Positions 1 to 10,951 are shown, counted from the first letter of the stretch. The stretch: 64,000 bases of DNA from Rhizomys pruinosus (GCA_009823505.1 VZQC01010550.1:3653631-3717630); one strand, 5' to 3'. The notes: a model not told the origin generated them from the letters alone. A program made the numbers and translations.

Positions 1-65
1 ATATGGCCAAGTATGGACTCTATTCATTCCAGGCAACAGAAACTTATGTTTATACTGCACACACT

Positions 66-217
66 TTTTTTTTTGGTCTTTTTGAGGCAGGGTCTTCCTT
101 TAGTCCCAGCTGGCCTGGAGCTCACTATGTTTACCAAGCTGGCCTTGAATTCACAGGGATCTGCCTGCCTCTGCCTCCCAAGTGCTGGGATCAAAGACGT
201 GCGCCACCTCGCCCGGC
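66..217 (-). repeat. B1 SINE
   Basis: Reverse-oriented B1 (7SL-derived), starting from its T-run and ending with the inverted GCCGGGCG-type 5' end. Flanking short repeats close to ATAACTGCACACA (52-64 and 218-231) mark the target duplication. Confidence 0.85.
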
Positions 218-337
218 TATAACTGCACACATTTTACTTTAAAAATTACAACTTAATTAAAAGCATTTTTCAAGTACATTTTGACTGGCTTGATTACAGA
301 AGATAAACACAATGGGACATAACTGGATAAAGGCTAC

Positions 338-515
338 TGTGATGGCCAATCTTTACTGTCAACTTAATGGGATCTAATACCTAGTAGACAAATCTCTGGG
401 CATTTCTATGAAAGATTTTCTAGATTTAGTTAATTGAAGTGGTGAAACTCACCCTAGCTGCAAGCAGTGCCATCCTATGTACTGAGGGTCCTAGACTGAA
501 TAAAAAGGAGAAAGT
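338..515. repeat. Possible hAT-type DNA transposon remnant
   Basis: AT-rich stretch between two B1 copies whose text (matching CTCTGGGCATTTCTATG and ACTGAATAAAAAGGAGAAAG) resembles a common rodent non-autonomous DNA transposon. Assigned from memory of the repeat only; family uncertain. Confidence 0.35.
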
Positions 516-518
516 AAC

Positions 519-652
519 CCCAGAGTGGTGGTGCATGCCTTTAATCCCAGCACTTGGTTGGCAGAGGTAGGCGGATGTCTGTGAGTTCATGGCCCACCTG
601 GTCTACCGTAGTGAGCTCCAGGCCAGTTGGGACTAAAGGGAGACCCTGTCTC
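519..652 (+). repeat. B1 SINE
   Basis: Forward B1 ending in GAGACCCTGTCTCGG; its A-rich tail has expanded into the adjoining purine minisatellite. Confidence 0.85.
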
Positions 653-803
653 GGAAAGGAAGGAAAGGAAGGAAAGGAAGGAAAGGAAGGAAAGGAAGGG
701 AAGGAAGGGAAGGAAGGGAAGGAAGGGAAGGAAGGGAAGGAAGGGAAGGAAGGGAAGGAAAGGAAGGAAAGGAAGGAAAGGAAGGAAAGGAAGGAAAGGA
801 AGG
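653..803 (+). repeat. 9-bp purine tandem repeat (GGRAAGGAA)n
   Basis: About 16 copies of a 9-bp unit, GGAAAGGAA at the edges and GGGAAGGAA in the middle. It grew out of a B1 tail and stops dead at the single N at 804. Its long Lys/Glu/Gly open frames are not genes. Confidence 0.95.
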
Positions 804-804
804 N
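804..804. other. Single N: sequence join
   Basis: The purine repeat on the left and LINE-1 sequence on the right have no relation, and the left arm of the big inverted repeat begins at the very next base. Best read as an assembly join. Confidence 0.85.
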
Positions 805-1118
805 ATTCTGTTAATAGCTTCCTTTACTGTTCAGAACTGTGTTGTGTGTGTTACATGTACATGTACAGGATTCAGATAAGATAATCCTAAAGTGTTGGTT
901 TTACCTTTTGTTTATTTGAAACAGGTCTGTCATTGGTATGGAACTTGACAGTTAGGCTAGGCTAACTTAGCATTAGCTACTCCCCAGGCCCCTCCCTCTG
1001 CCCCCAGCTCCCTGGAATTATCAGTATGTACCAGTAATATCCTCACTTTTTCTAAATGATTCTGTGATATTGCCTTCAAATCTCTTCATATCTATGCCAC
1101 CTCCCGACCCAAAGCTTT
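805..1118 (-). repeat. LINE-1 plus B3/B4-like SINE (left-arm copy)
   Basis: Mirror of 22521-22820. The LINE-1 fragment (805-835) is cut at the N, whereas its partner in the right arm reads on without a break. Confidence 0.7.
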
Positions 1119-1120
1119 TT

Positions 1121-1308
1121 GTTTTTTTCTTTTTTTTTTTTGTCTTTTTTCCGAGACAGGGTGTCTCCCTGTAGTCCCCCAGCTGTTCTGGAACGGCACT
1201 CTGTGTAGGCCAGGCTGCCTTGAACTCACAAGAGTCTTGTCCTGTCCTCTCGCTGCCTTCCCCAAGGTGGCGGTAGATGAATAGCTCGCCACCATTACGT
1301 CCCGCTGG
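1121..1308 (-). repeat. B1 SINE, indel-rich
   Basis: Mirror of the B1 at 22354-22520, with many extra or missing bases. The host repeat ACCCAAAGCTTTT flanks both sides, as in the right arm. Confidence 0.85.
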
Positions 1309-1683
1309 ACCCCAAAGCTTTTTAATTTGAGATGGTTACATTGTCAGATTCTGGGGTTTGTCTGTTTGCTTTGGAGTGCTCTTTTTCTTAAATTTTGTCT
1401 TGTGCCTGTAATCTCTTTAGTATTTTTTCTTCTTGCAATGTTTCAGTGTGTTTCTGGTTTTTATATTAATTCTTTGATCCGGTTTTAAGAATGGACTTTT
1501 TAAGTGGGACGGTGAGGAGATGAATCTAATTCTTCTTCTCATCTGGGATATCCTTCCCAGATTTCCCAATGTGTTTTACACATTTTGTGTCGCGAAATAC
1601 GATGTGTTAGTGGACTGTTAGGCTTTGTATGGGATTTTAGTTTTCTGGGGTCCGTTTTTGTAACTAAGTTACTATTTTATTAT

Positions 1684-1895
1684 TCATATGTAGGATGTAC
1701 TTGACCTGCAAGATGTGTGTATTATGTGCTCCCCTGTAGCATGCAATGTGCCCGCAGAGTCAGAAGAGGTGTTGGATTCCTCCCAGAACTGGAGTTACAG
1801 GCAGTTGGCTGCCATGTTGGTTGTGGGAATGAAACCCAGGGTTCTCTCTGCATAGCAGCAGGCTCCTTTTATCTGCTGACCCATCTCTCCAGCCC
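1684..1895 (-). repeat. B2 SINE
   Basis: Reverse B2 ending in CCATCTCTCCAGCCC; mirror of 21822-22040. Confidence 0.85.
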
Positions 1896-2185
1896 TTATT
1901 TTGGATCCTTTACTCATTTGAGTCTACTCACTTCTGTTTTTGTGCCAGTACCATACTGTCTTGTGTCGAAGTGTAATTCCTGTTAATGGACATGTAGATA
2001 CTTTATTCACCAGTTTTTGAACTCTATGATGTAGTTTAGATCGTTATAGTGTAGTTTGCTGATAAGTTCTTATTCAGGAATGAACCTAGCTAAGGATAGG
2101 AGTAGTGGTTTTATGGTCTCCCAACTGATTACTGTATCTGGTATAATTGTGTCTGACCTCTTCAGGCCTTTTTAGGCCAAATGTT

Positions 2186-2429
2186 TTATGTATTTATTAT
2201 ATTATTTATGCATCTTTGTCTTATGTGTAAGTGTTTTGCCTGCACGTGTGTTACTTGTATGCAAAGCCAGTGGCAGCCAAAAGGTATCTGGCTGAAGACC
2301 CCCGGTGGGAACCTCAGAGTTATAGGGACAGTTGCTGAACCATCCATGTGGGTGGGTATGAGGAACTGAACCAGGGTCCTCTGACAGAGCAGTCCAAGTG
2401 CCTCTAACCTGCCTGAGCTATCCTCTCCA
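2186..2429 (-). repeat. B2 SINE, indel-rich
   Basis: Reverse B2, mirror of 21353-21575. The open frames across it are repeat-derived. Confidence 0.8.
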
Positions 2430-2441
2430 TTGCCGCCGTTC

Positions 2442-2751
2442 CTATGAGGAATTTTCTTATTTGCTAATTGGTATAGGAGGCAGGAGGCAGTAGCCTCTGT
2501 GGGTGGTGCCGTCCCTAGGCAGGTGTGGCCTAGAATGAGTAAGGAAGATAGCTGAGCGAGCCTGGAAGTAGCAAGCCAGGAAGAGTGGGTCCTCCTAATG
2601 GTCTCTGCTTCCAGTTTCTGCTCCACTAACCTGCTTGGCTTCTGCTGCCAATAGACTCTAAAGCTGTAAGCCCAAATAAACCTTGTTTCCTTCTCCCAAC
2701 TTGCTTTTGGTTAGTCAGTGTTTTTTATCACAGCACAGAAGCTAACAGACC
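2442..2751 (+). repeat. Rodent hAT-like DNA transposon (URR1-type)
   Basis: Holds the typical TGTAAGCCCAAATAAACC and TTATCACAGCACAGAAGC text of this non-autonomous family; mirror of 21050-21352. The family name is from memory. Confidence 0.5.
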
Positions 2752-2950
2752 CGCTAACTGGACAGTCTCTCAGTATTTTCATAGTGCCACTATCCATGAG
2801 GGGAGAACACCTGCTTGACAGGTATCCCTGTGTCTGACCATACACAAGCAGTATGGTACATCTAGACCCTGGCATAGCTGTTGTTCTGTAGGGGGCAAAA
2901 ATTGAAATGTGACTTCCGGTTTTTGTTTTTCCTCAGCTTCTATTTGTCTT

Positions 2951-3101
2951 TCTTTTTTTTTCTTTTTTTTTTTTTTTTGAGGCAGGGTCTCCCTTTAGTC
3001 CAGTTTGGCCTGTACTCACTGTATACAGACCAGGCGGCCTGAATCACAGAAGATCCGCGGAGTGCGCCTCTGCCTCCCAAGTCGCACCATCACACCCAGC
3101 G
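2951..3101 (-). repeat. B1 SINE
   Basis: Reverse B1 with a long T-run at its left edge; mirror of 20726-20865. Confidence 0.85.
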
Positions 3102-3209
3102 GCAGCTTTTTGTTTTATAGGAATAGATTCTATTGTTTTATCTTGATTGTGGTCTTTTACTGGGTTGTACAGAAGTGGCTCTGCCATCTTACCTGGAGGT
3201 CCTAGTATA

Positions 3210-3633
3210 TTCCTATATTACTCTTTGTGCTTAGGACTGCGGCTTAGCCGCTTGCGGCGTAGTCTTCTTGTAGCATGGATTCCTTTGAGTTAATATGGGG
3301 CCATTTTCACAGTTAAAATTCAATGTGTGAACTTGGTGCCAGTTGAGCATGAGGAGCGGCATTCTCATATACAACTTAGTATGCAGCTGCCTTCTTCATT
3401 GTTTCAAAGTTGTCTCTGTAGAGGTTTTCGCCCTATTTGGATAAGTTTATTCCTAGGTATTAATATTTTATTTGGAACCTAATTATGAATGAACAAATTT
3501 GTTTTCTGAGATTAATTAACAAGTACATGCTAGAATACACAGGAAAACCATTAGTTTTTGTATGTTGATTTGCCTGATATGTTTTATGAAATCTAAGTGT
3601 TCCTAGTGGAGTCCTTTCAGTTTTCTATTTGTA
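3210..3633 (-). repeat. LINE-1 ORF2 fragment (left-arm copy)
   Basis: Antisense LINE-1, mirror of 20216-20613. It includes the complement of the CCTAGGAATAAACTTAACC signature of the ORF2 C-terminal half. Confidence 0.75.
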
Positions 3634-3827
3634 TTTTTTTTTTTTGTTTGTTTTATAGTATTTTTTCTTTTCGAGACACAAGGTCCTCCCCCTGTAGCCC
3701 CACTTGTCCTGGAACTCCTCTGTTAGACACGGCGTAAGGCCTTGAATATTCACAGAGATCTGTTTGACTCTGCCTCTGCCTCTCAGGAGTGCTACCGGGT
3801 AAAAGGCATATCTTGCCACCATGCCCA
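3634..3827 (-). repeat. B1 SINE
   Basis: Reverse B1 spanning the point that corresponds to the N at 20117. Here the 5' end of the element is present, whereas the right arm has only the 3' half after its N. Confidence 0.8.
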
Positions 3828-3869
3828 AGTCGTTTTCTTCGCGATCTTATTTTTAAGAATAGTTACGAT

Positions 3870-4048
3870 GCCAGCCCTGGTGGCACACGCCTTAATCCTA
3901 GAACTAGAGGCCAGAGCGCATCCGGCTCGGATCTTTTGTGGAGTTCAACGGATGACCAGTTCCTGTGTCTCACTACAGAGATGATGTTTCTCTCAGTGCG
4001 GAGGCTGGAGGCTCGGGGGGGAGACCACGATAGTGCGTGAGAAAGGAC
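3870..4048 (+). repeat. Heavily corrupted B1 SINE
   Basis: A B1 outline is visible (GGTGGCACACGCC near the start, GAGACC near the end), but the body is scrambled by indels and substitutions. The right arm has no counterpart and holds LINE-1 3' sequence at the matching place. Confidence 0.5.
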
Positions 4049-4146
4049 CAAAAAAGAAAAAGAGAAAGTCTGTCGTGGTCTGCATGAGAGTATAGGGATA
4101 ATAGTTAGTTTATTCTCTGTTTTCTGATTTATTACTAAAGAAAGGA

Positions 4147-4345
4147 GCATCACCCTATAGGCCCAGGCACAGCCTAGGAACGATTGCACCTCCACTGAGT
4201 AGACCAGGCTGGCCTCAGTATCACAGCCTCAGTGTCATTACGAGAATAGTTTTCTTTTGGAGTCTTGTTTATGAATGGAGATTTGGCTGGAGTAATCGGG
4301 AACCAAGGCGACGTCTGCCAGGGGCATCTGTTTTGTCTCTTTAAC
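4147..4345 (-). repeat. Corrupted partial B1 + B2
   Basis: Noisy mirror of 19508-19700 (partial B2 followed by partial B1). Roughly one base in six differs, mostly as indels. Confidence 0.6.
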
Positions 4346-4465
4346 TGCTAGAGTGCTTTATCCTCTTCTCCAGTCGCTCTATTTCGATATTTTACCCTTG
4401 TTGATCGTTAGCTTTTGATGGTCTTGACAGCTGCTAGCTAGACTTGTGAGTACTGATTAGGAGGT

Positions 4466-4715
4466 GAGGGGGGCGTGGAGGAGATTGGTAGTTGGTGTAG
4501 AGCCGCGAGCCAGTCGTCTTGAGCAGGAGCGTGGTTTCGGGATCCCTCAGCCCACATGGGCGCCTCAAGACACGTCTGAGAACTCCAATCCATGTTACGA
4601 ACCTCCAGTTTTCCAGGGGAATCTGAAGACCCTCTTCTTGAAGCCACTCGGCCGCACTGCCGACACGTGTGCACCAACTTGCATGCAGATCAGATACATT
4701 CTATACACGATGGCA
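4466..4715 (+). repeat. Corrupted B2 SINE
   Basis: Noisy mirror of the B2 at 19183-19421. Recognisable by ACTCCAATCC, CTCCAGTTTTCCAGGGG and the GTGCACCAACTTGCATGCAG end. Confidence 0.65.
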
Positions 4716-4796
4716 AATAATATAATTAAAAATAGAGTAAGAAGGGGAGATATACTCCAGAGATAGGCTTTGGGGTTTTCCCCATTATGCTATAAG

Positions 4797-5155
4797 GATA
4801 ATCTTAATCTTTATTTCTGAGGTTTTTGCTGGGGAGTAGTGGGGTTTCTGGTGGGATTGGGGTGCGGGCCAGGCATGGCCTCCGCTGGTTGATGCGTGCT
4901 GGAGTGCGTTGCACGATCTATGATTCACGTTTCCACGAGCAGTTTCCACCTGATGACCCTTCGCACAATTGCCGTCGCCATCTCTTCACATGTCCGAGTC
5001 TGCACCCCGAAGGTAAAGACTCGCCACCACAAGACAAGCACCAAGCAATACGCAGAACCAAGCGCAGTCAAACCATTCAGCCTTAGCTCGCGGAGGCCTC
5101 TCACTCCTTGATGACCTCCTGTGCTCATAGTATTCTTCGCTAGTGAGGAATTTGA
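4797..5155. other. Segment present only in left arm
   Basis: The right arm joins directly at 19130-19135 where this 359-bp stretch sits. It is richer in CG dinucleotides than its surroundings and matches no repeat I know. Long-read noise, a chimeric join or a real insertion are all possible. Confidence 0.5.
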
Positions 5156-5640
5156 CATATTGGCTGTAGGTGTGTAACATGCAGCCTTTATTGTGCTGCT
5201 TCTGTCCTTGGATTCTGCGGTGCTTTTATCAGGAAGGGATGCTGAGATTTGCCTTTTCAGCATTGATTAAGATCGTCCTGAGTTGTGTGATTTCTGTTAA
5301 GACTGTTTATGTGCTGTTTACTGATTTACCTATATTGGACCATCCTTGCATCCCTGGAATAAAACTTACTTATTTGTGATATATAATCTTAAATGTGTTC
5401 ATTGAGAACTTTTAATATCTAGGTTTATCAGGAAAATTGGTCTGTAATTTTCTCTTGGTGCATGTGTGGGTGTGCTCATTTGTGTTCTTACCTGGTTTTA
5501 GTGTAAGGGTAATACTAACTTAACAGAATGTTTGGTGATCTTTCTATTTTATGAATAGTTGAAAGCACACTGATGTTAGGTCTTCTAAAGCTTTGGTAGA
5601 ATATATGTAGAATATAAGTTCTAAATTAATATTTTACTTA
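5156..5640 (-). repeat. LINE-1 ORF2 fragment (left-arm copy)
   Basis: Antisense reverse-transcriptase region, mirror of 18660-19130, interrupted by several stops. Confidence 0.75.
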
Positions 5641-5823
5641 TGTGAGAGTGGTTTGCCTGCACATTATAGCGCCAATGATAGCCATGCAATGCCCACCGGA
5701 GACCCAAAAGCGGCAAATTGATTCCCTGGAATGGAGTTGAAGTATGCTTGTTTGCCACCATATGATTTCTGGGACAGAGCCAGCCCAGTGTTTTCTAGAC
5801 TGCTGAGCACCTCTCCATCCTCT
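5641..5823 (-). repeat. B2 SINE, indel-rich
   Basis: Mirror of 18465-18660, inserted in LINE-1. Confidence 0.75.
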
Positions 5824-6009
5824 GGTAGAACATCTTTCTGATTTCATTTTAGTAAATCCTATGTAAACATTTATCCATTTCATCTCAGTTTTCCAGTTTT
5901 GGGGAATATTAAGTTTTCAAAGTATTCCTCTGGATTTCTTTGGTATTTGTTGCAATGTTCTCTTTTTAATTTTATTTTAATTATTAATTAATTAATTTCG
6001 TTTATTTAT
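5824..6009 (-). repeat. LINE-1 fragment
   Basis: Short antisense LINE-1 piece between SINEs; mirror of 18290-18464, including its ATTA-rich end. Confidence 0.6.
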
Positions 6010-6164
6010 TTTTGTCCTTTTCGAGACAAGCCGGTCTCCCTGTAGCCCCGCTGTCGGGCGTGGAACTCCAACGCTGTAGACCAGGCTTGGCCTGAACTCA
6101 CAAAAATCTGCCCTGCCTCTGCCTCCAGAGTGCTAGGAATTAAGGCGTGCGCCGAATTCCTGGC
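6010..6164 (-). repeat. B1 SINE, indel-rich
   Basis: Mirror of 18133-18290; extra bases such as GCTGTCGGGCG replace GCTGTCC. Confidence 0.8.
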
Positions 6165-6182
6165 TTCCTTGTTTATTTATTT

Positions 6183-6366
6183 TTTTATGTGTATGAGTCG
6201 TAAGTGTCTGCAAATGCAGGTTTGGTGCACCAGTGTCGTGCCAATGCTGTCGCGAAGGTCAGAAGAGGGCGGTTGACTTCCTTTGGATTCCACGGAACTC
6301 GCGAGTTAAAGACGGACGTTCTTAGCTGCCATGTGGGTGCTTGGGAACAAAACCCATCTTCCAGCC
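6183..6366 (-). repeat. B2 SINE, truncated
   Basis: Mirror of 17942-18130. The tRNA-like head is shortened in both arms. Confidence 0.75.
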
Positions 6367-6379
6367 ACATCTCTTTAAA

Positions 6380-7240
6380 AACATTTTTCATTTTTTTCTA
6401 TATGCAAATTGTTCTCTTTGTTTAATTTCTTAATTTTATTAATTGGGTCCTTGCTTTTGGGTTAATTTATCTAAAGAGTTTTTAGTCTTAGTGTTATATT
6501 TCCTTCAAAAAAGTCAACTCTGTTGTTTCATTGATTCTTTGTATTATTGTCTTTAATTACCCTGTTCATTTAATTTTTTTTTTCTAATTTTATTTCTTTC
6601 TAGCTAGTGAGTGACTGGATTTGGGGTTTGTTTTTCTAAGACTTTGAGGTACATCATTAAGCTATCTAGTTGAGACCTCTCTACTTTAAGTGTAAGCACT
6701 CATAGCTACTCATTTCCTGTTAGGAGATGAGACTCTATCGCTGCATCCCAAAGTTCTGATGCATTAATTCTCTTTTGATGTAGGAATTTCTAAATTTCTT
6801 CCTTGATTTCTTCAAGTATTTGGATAGGCAGAGAAAATTTGCCTCCCAGAGCACTTGGGAGGCAAGGCAGTTGCTGAGAAAAATGTGTAATTCCCCAGCT
6901 GTAAATGTCTATCAAGTACATTTGACCTGTGGTATGATTACTCTGAATTTTCCATTTTTTGATTTCTCCCTTATGGGAGTGAGGTGTGTAAACGATCGAC
7001 AAGACCGTTAACGGTCACCAACTGTCCGTCCTTCCAGGAGTGCTTGCCTTTTCATGAAATGGGAACTCCAAGCACTCAAGTGCCGTTGTTTGATATATTC
7101 TTTTTTTGCTCTTTGTTTTTTTTTTGCTTGTTATTTTGTTGCCTAGTGACCCTTCTTTCTCTCCTGACTACTTTGTTTTGAATTCCTTGATTATTTAAGG
7201 GATCTTTCAGTGAACTGCCTATTCTTCAGGGCTTAATTTC
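6380..7240 (-). repeat. LINE-1 ORF2 fragment (left-arm copy)
   Basis: Antisense mirror of about 17100-17940, degenerate with many stops. Confidence 0.7.
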
Positions 7241-7330
7241 TAGCACCACACTGAGAGGAGTAAACAAACTGCTAGAACACCAACATCAAACTGCATAATA
7301 ATAGAAATAGACTTAAAATTGGATTTAAGT

Positions 7331-7396
7331 GGGGCTAGAGAAGGGCTCAGCAGTTAAAAGTACTGGCCTGCTCTGCAGAGGACCTGGGTTTGATGT
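7331..7396 (+). repeat. Partial B2 SINE
   Basis: Only the tRNA-like head (GGGGCTAGAGAAGGGCTCAG... to GGACCTGGGTTTGATG) is present. It abuts the RPL31 pseudogene directly. Confidence 0.7.
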
Positions 7397-7406
7397 TGCT
7401 CAGCAA

Positions 7407-7634
7407 ACATGGATACGATATGGAACATTCCTTATTTCTTTGGCCCAGATAGCTCTGTTGAGCCTGGTATCAATGTGCACATCTGGAGTACCCATCTCCT
7501 TCATAGCAAATTTCTGGATTTCTTTTGAGTGCCTGAGGGGCATGTTATTTGAAGCCTACTCCGTGATTGCACTGGTCACTACCTGGTTGATGGCAGAGCA
7601 GCCCTTCTTCTTGCCACCGTTTTGTTAGAGCCAT
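7407..7634 (-). pseudogene. RPL31P: RPL31 processed pseudogene fragment (left-arm copy)
   Basis: Reverse-complement copy of the fragment at 16706-16934. Conceptual translation shows the ribosomal protein L31 core with frame breaks, no introns and no C-terminal part. If the left arm is an assembly duplicate, this is not a second pseudogene. Confidence 0.75.
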
Positions 7635-7828
7635 TTTGCCAGTCCCAAATTGGAAAGAAGCCCCACAATAATTTTAAGAATATAAATTTTCTTAAATGAG
7701 TAAAACTCAATAATATGCCATCCATGACCATAGAACAGAAAATGGCAAAAATAATGTAAAATATTCTGTGAAGTTAAAAATCATTTAGGGCAAAGGAAGA
7801 CATTTTTATTTTTATTTATTTATTTATT

Positions 7829-7964
7829 ATTTTGAGACAGGGTCTCCTGAGCTCAAGGCTGGCCTTGAACTCTATGTATACCTTGGCTGGCCTTAACTTT
7901 GAGTCTGCCCTGCCCTCGCCCGCCAATGTGCTGGGATTAAAGGTATGTAACCACCACGCCTGGC
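7829..7964 (-). repeat. B1 SINE
   Basis: Mirror of 16373-16500, with a TTTA repeat at its tail. Confidence 0.85.
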
Positions 7965-8107
7965 TACAAAGAAATTAATGAATGAAGATAAAGGAAGGGG
8001 ACAGGGAAAGGGGAAAATATAGAAGATCACAGATGGAAGGTTTAATAACAAGAAAGAAAAATGTTTAAAAGATGTTATGAAAGGAAAAGAAGAAAGAGCA
8101 AACAGAT

Positions 8108-8259
8108 TTTTTTTTTATTTTTTAAGACGGGTCCTCCCCTGTAGCCCCAGCTGGCCCTGGAACTCACAATGTAGAACCAGGTTGGCCTTGAAAACTCACA
8201 GAGATCCACCTGCTTCTGCCCTCCAAGTATGGGTAAAGGTGTGCACCACCACACCCGGC
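8108..8259 (-). repeat. B1 SINE
   Basis: Mirror of 16082-16232; several single-base indels versus that copy. Confidence 0.85.
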
Positions 8260-8367
8260 TACAAAACAGATTTTTTTTACCAAGGAATATTAAATTAAAA
8301 ACAACAGTAGGTAAATATAAGGTTAATAAAAAAAAGCTTTTAAAATGAGCGACAATCCCCGAGGAAC

Positions 8368-8520
8368 GTGCTAGGCCAGCGAGCGTGCCTTTTAATTCTA
8401 GCACTTGGGAGAGCAGAGCGAGCGGATCTTATGTGAGTTCAAGGCCAGCCTGGATCTAACAGAGTGAGTTCCAGGACCAAGCTGGGGCTGATAGGGAGAC
8501 CCTGTCTCAAAAAGACCCCC
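8368..8520 (+). repeat. B1 SINE, indel-rich
   Basis: Mirror of 15832-15985; the 5' third is badly scrambled here but clean in the right arm. Confidence 0.8.
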
Positions 8521-8547
8521 CGCAAAGAAAAAATGAAAGGACAAAAA

Positions 8548-8604
8548 ATACAGGCATAATGGTACATGCCTGTGCTACAGAGAGACCCTGTCTCAACAAA
8601 AGAT
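8548..8604 (+). repeat. B1 fragment
   Basis: Short piece with the B1 head joined to the GAGACCCTGTCTC end, the middle deleted; mirrored at 15765-15830. Confidence 0.6.
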
Positions 8605-8605
8605 G

Positions 8606-9085
8606 ATGTTAAAAAAAAAAACCTAAGACAAAATCAAAATATTACTAAAAGTATAATAAAGAGAAAAATAGGGAAACAAGTGCTAGCACAGAGGTAAATA
8701 CTGGTAGTTTCTTTCTGGGTCTTCTGGAATGTCACAGGTGGATGCCAGGGGTGGGGAAGGATGGTTAGTTCACTTTGTATGCCCCTCTCCCCCACAGTTT
8801 ATGGTGGTATTAGGCCAGTACTTGTGGATGAGGCTTCTGCTTCCCCTCTTCCTGCTAGGGAGCCGTATAGGTGGTTCTTTCCATTGAGCCTCCCTTCTGT
8901 TTCTCTGAACTTTTAAGCTCCCCTGTCACTCTTTATTTTGTGATGTTTTCTCTCTCCAGAACAGTCTATGTAACCTCTAATACTTTTGATGGGTCATAGG
9001 AAGGGAGCTTCTCAGCTACCACCTTACCCAGAAGTCTCAACTTTTGAAATTGTCCTCTTGTACCTGGCTTATTTCCGGGTTTCTT
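8606..9085 (-). repeat. LINE-1 3' end region (left-arm copy)
   Basis: Mirror of 15290-15700 and, by eye, base-identical over about 300 bp. This contrasts sharply with the noisy SINEs either side. Confidence 0.6.
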
Positions 9086-9089
9086 GTTT

Positions 9090-9251
9090 TGTTTTGTTTT
9101 GTTTTTGTCTTTTGGGACAGGGTCTCCTGTAGCCCCAGCTGTCCTGGAACTCACTCACATGCTAGACCAGCTGGACCTTGAACCTCACAAGATCCGCCTG
9201 CCTCTACCACCCAAATGCCTTAGATTAAAGGCGTGGCCACCACACCCAGCC
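9090..9251 (-). repeat. B1 SINE
   Basis: Mirror of 15113-15284, with the TTTTG-repeat tail kept. Confidence 0.85.
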
Positions 9252-9318
9252 TGTACGGCTTATTTCATTCAACATCATGTCTTCCAAGGTCTCTAATTGT
9301 ACCTAATGAAAAAGATTG

Positions 9319-9484
9319 CACTTTTTTTGGTCCTTATTGTCATACAGGGCCTCTCCCTGTTAACCCGCCAGTTGTCCTGGAATTAACTCTGTAGAACAGG
9401 CTGGCCCTTGAACGCCCAAGAATCCGCACCGCCTCTGCCTCCCAAGTGCATAGATTATAAGAGGCATCGGCCACCAACCCAGCA
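9319..9484 (-). repeat. B1 SINE, indel-rich
   Basis: Mirror of 14889-15035 with many one-base insertions. Confidence 0.8.
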
Positions 9485-9544
9485 AGAATTGCTCTTTCTT
9501 TTTATTTATTTTTTATTTTTTATTTAATTTAGTTATTTAATTAT

Positions 9545-9777
9545 TTTCTATGTGTATGAATGTACTCTCTGCCATGTAGGTTTGGTGCACCCATGCCGTG
9601 CAATGCTGCGGAGGTCAGAAGAGGTTGTCAGGATTCCCCTGGGACTGGAAGTTCTCCTGGAAATTGGAGCTTCAGACGGTTCTCTGCCGCCATGCGGTGG
9701 GTGCTGGGGATTGAAAACCCGGATCCTCTGCAAGAGCGTTGGCACTCTTCCGCTAGGCATCCCTCTCCAGCCCCAAG
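9545..9777 (-). repeat. B2 SINE
   Basis: Mirror of 14606-14872. The A-rich tail is much shorter here than in the right arm. Confidence 0.85.
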
Positions 9778-9829
9778 ATTGCTACTTTCTAAAAGCAGCG
9801 TAATACTCTGTTTTACCACACACACACAC

Positions 9830-10275
9830 AAAAGCAACTCAATCTAAAATTCCAAAACTTTTTGACTACTGATGTGATACCTGGTGGAAAATTCCACACT
9901 TAAGATAGGTTACAGTAAAAATGCAAGTGTGCTAAATTCTGTTTTCAAACATTATTTAGTATGTGTGTAAATGTTGTGTGGGAGCATGCACATATGAGGT
10001 TAGAGGCAACTTTCAGGAAGTCATTTCTTTCTTTGTACCATATAGGTTCCAAAGATTGAGCTTAATATTGTCAGGCTTGGTTGCAAAAGCCTTTACCTAG
10101 TGACATTTGATCAGTAATTAAAAATACTGATATATTAAATAGTTCCCAAGCTGTGTGGAAAGGTGGATATGGAACATAATGCCTTTCATGTTTAGCTTTG
10201 ATCTCATTCCCAAGATTGCCTGTTTTTATACAAATATTCCAAAAATCTAAAATTCCAAATCTCAAATCCCTCCAG
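9830..10275 (-). repeat. Tigger-like DNA transposon split by a B3 SINE
   Basis: Mirror of 14098-14545. The two halves (9830-9953 and 10119-10275) are separated by a B3 at 9954-10118. Confidence 0.5.
9954..10118 (-). repeat. B3 SINE
   Basis: Reverse of the B3 at 14264-14428; about 10 bases at its head are lost compared with that copy. Confidence 0.65.
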
Positions 10276-10526
10276 TTCTAAGCATTTTGCCTCTCTGTAC
10301 CAGTGTTTTCTTCATTTATCCATTGACAGTTAACTAAGTTTGGTTCCATGTGCTGACTTTGTGAATAATGTTGCAGTGAACATAGGAGTGCAGAAATGGA
10401 CCACTTTCCTTTGTATGCATACCCTATGATAAGATTGCTGCATCGTGTTATCTACTTTTATTTTTTACTTTCATTTTAAATTTAAAATTTTTACTGTATG
10501 AAAAGAGAGGTCAGTGTTGGGTGTCT
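10276..10526 (-). repeat. LINE-1 fragment
   Basis: Mirror of 13862-14095 (3' region of LINE-1). Confidence 0.65.
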
Positions 10527-10681
10527 TTTTTTTTTTTTTACTTTTTGACTTGAGACAGGGTCTCCCCTTTTTTTTTTTTTAGCCCCAGCTGGCCTGAGCC
10601 TCATTATGTAGACCAGGCTGGCCTTGAACTCAGAGATCCGCCTGCTGGGATTAAAGGCGCATGCACCAACCATGCCCAGTT
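10527..10681 (-). repeat. B1 SINE with internal deletion
   Basis: Mirror of 13706-13858. The segment between the A-box head and GGCGGATC is missing in both arms. Confidence 0.8.
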
Positions 10682-10684
10682 TAA

Positions 10685-10783
10685 AAGATGGTTCTTGGGT
10701 GCCATGTGGGTGCTGGGAATTGAACTCAGGTCCTCTGCAAAATCAGTCCAGCTCTTAACTGCTGAGCCATCTCTGCAGCCCCA
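10685..10783 (-). repeat. Partial B2 SINE
   Basis: tRNA-like head only; mirror of 13605-13704. Confidence 0.75.
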
Positions 10784-10805
10784 GGTGTCCTTCCTTATCA
10801 TTTCT

Positions 10806-10951
10806 TATTTTTTTTGAGACAGCCAGGGCTTTCTTTCACTGGAACCCGAAGCTCTCCAGTTTGGTTAGACTAGCTGGCTAGCAAGCACCAGGGATCCTCC
10901 TGTCACTACCCTGCCAGTGCTAGGATTGCAGGTTTACACTACTGCTCTTGG

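Noticed and set aside
554..884. Lys/Glu/Gly repeat proteins
   Set aside because: Direct reading of the 9-bp purine tandem repeat and a B1.
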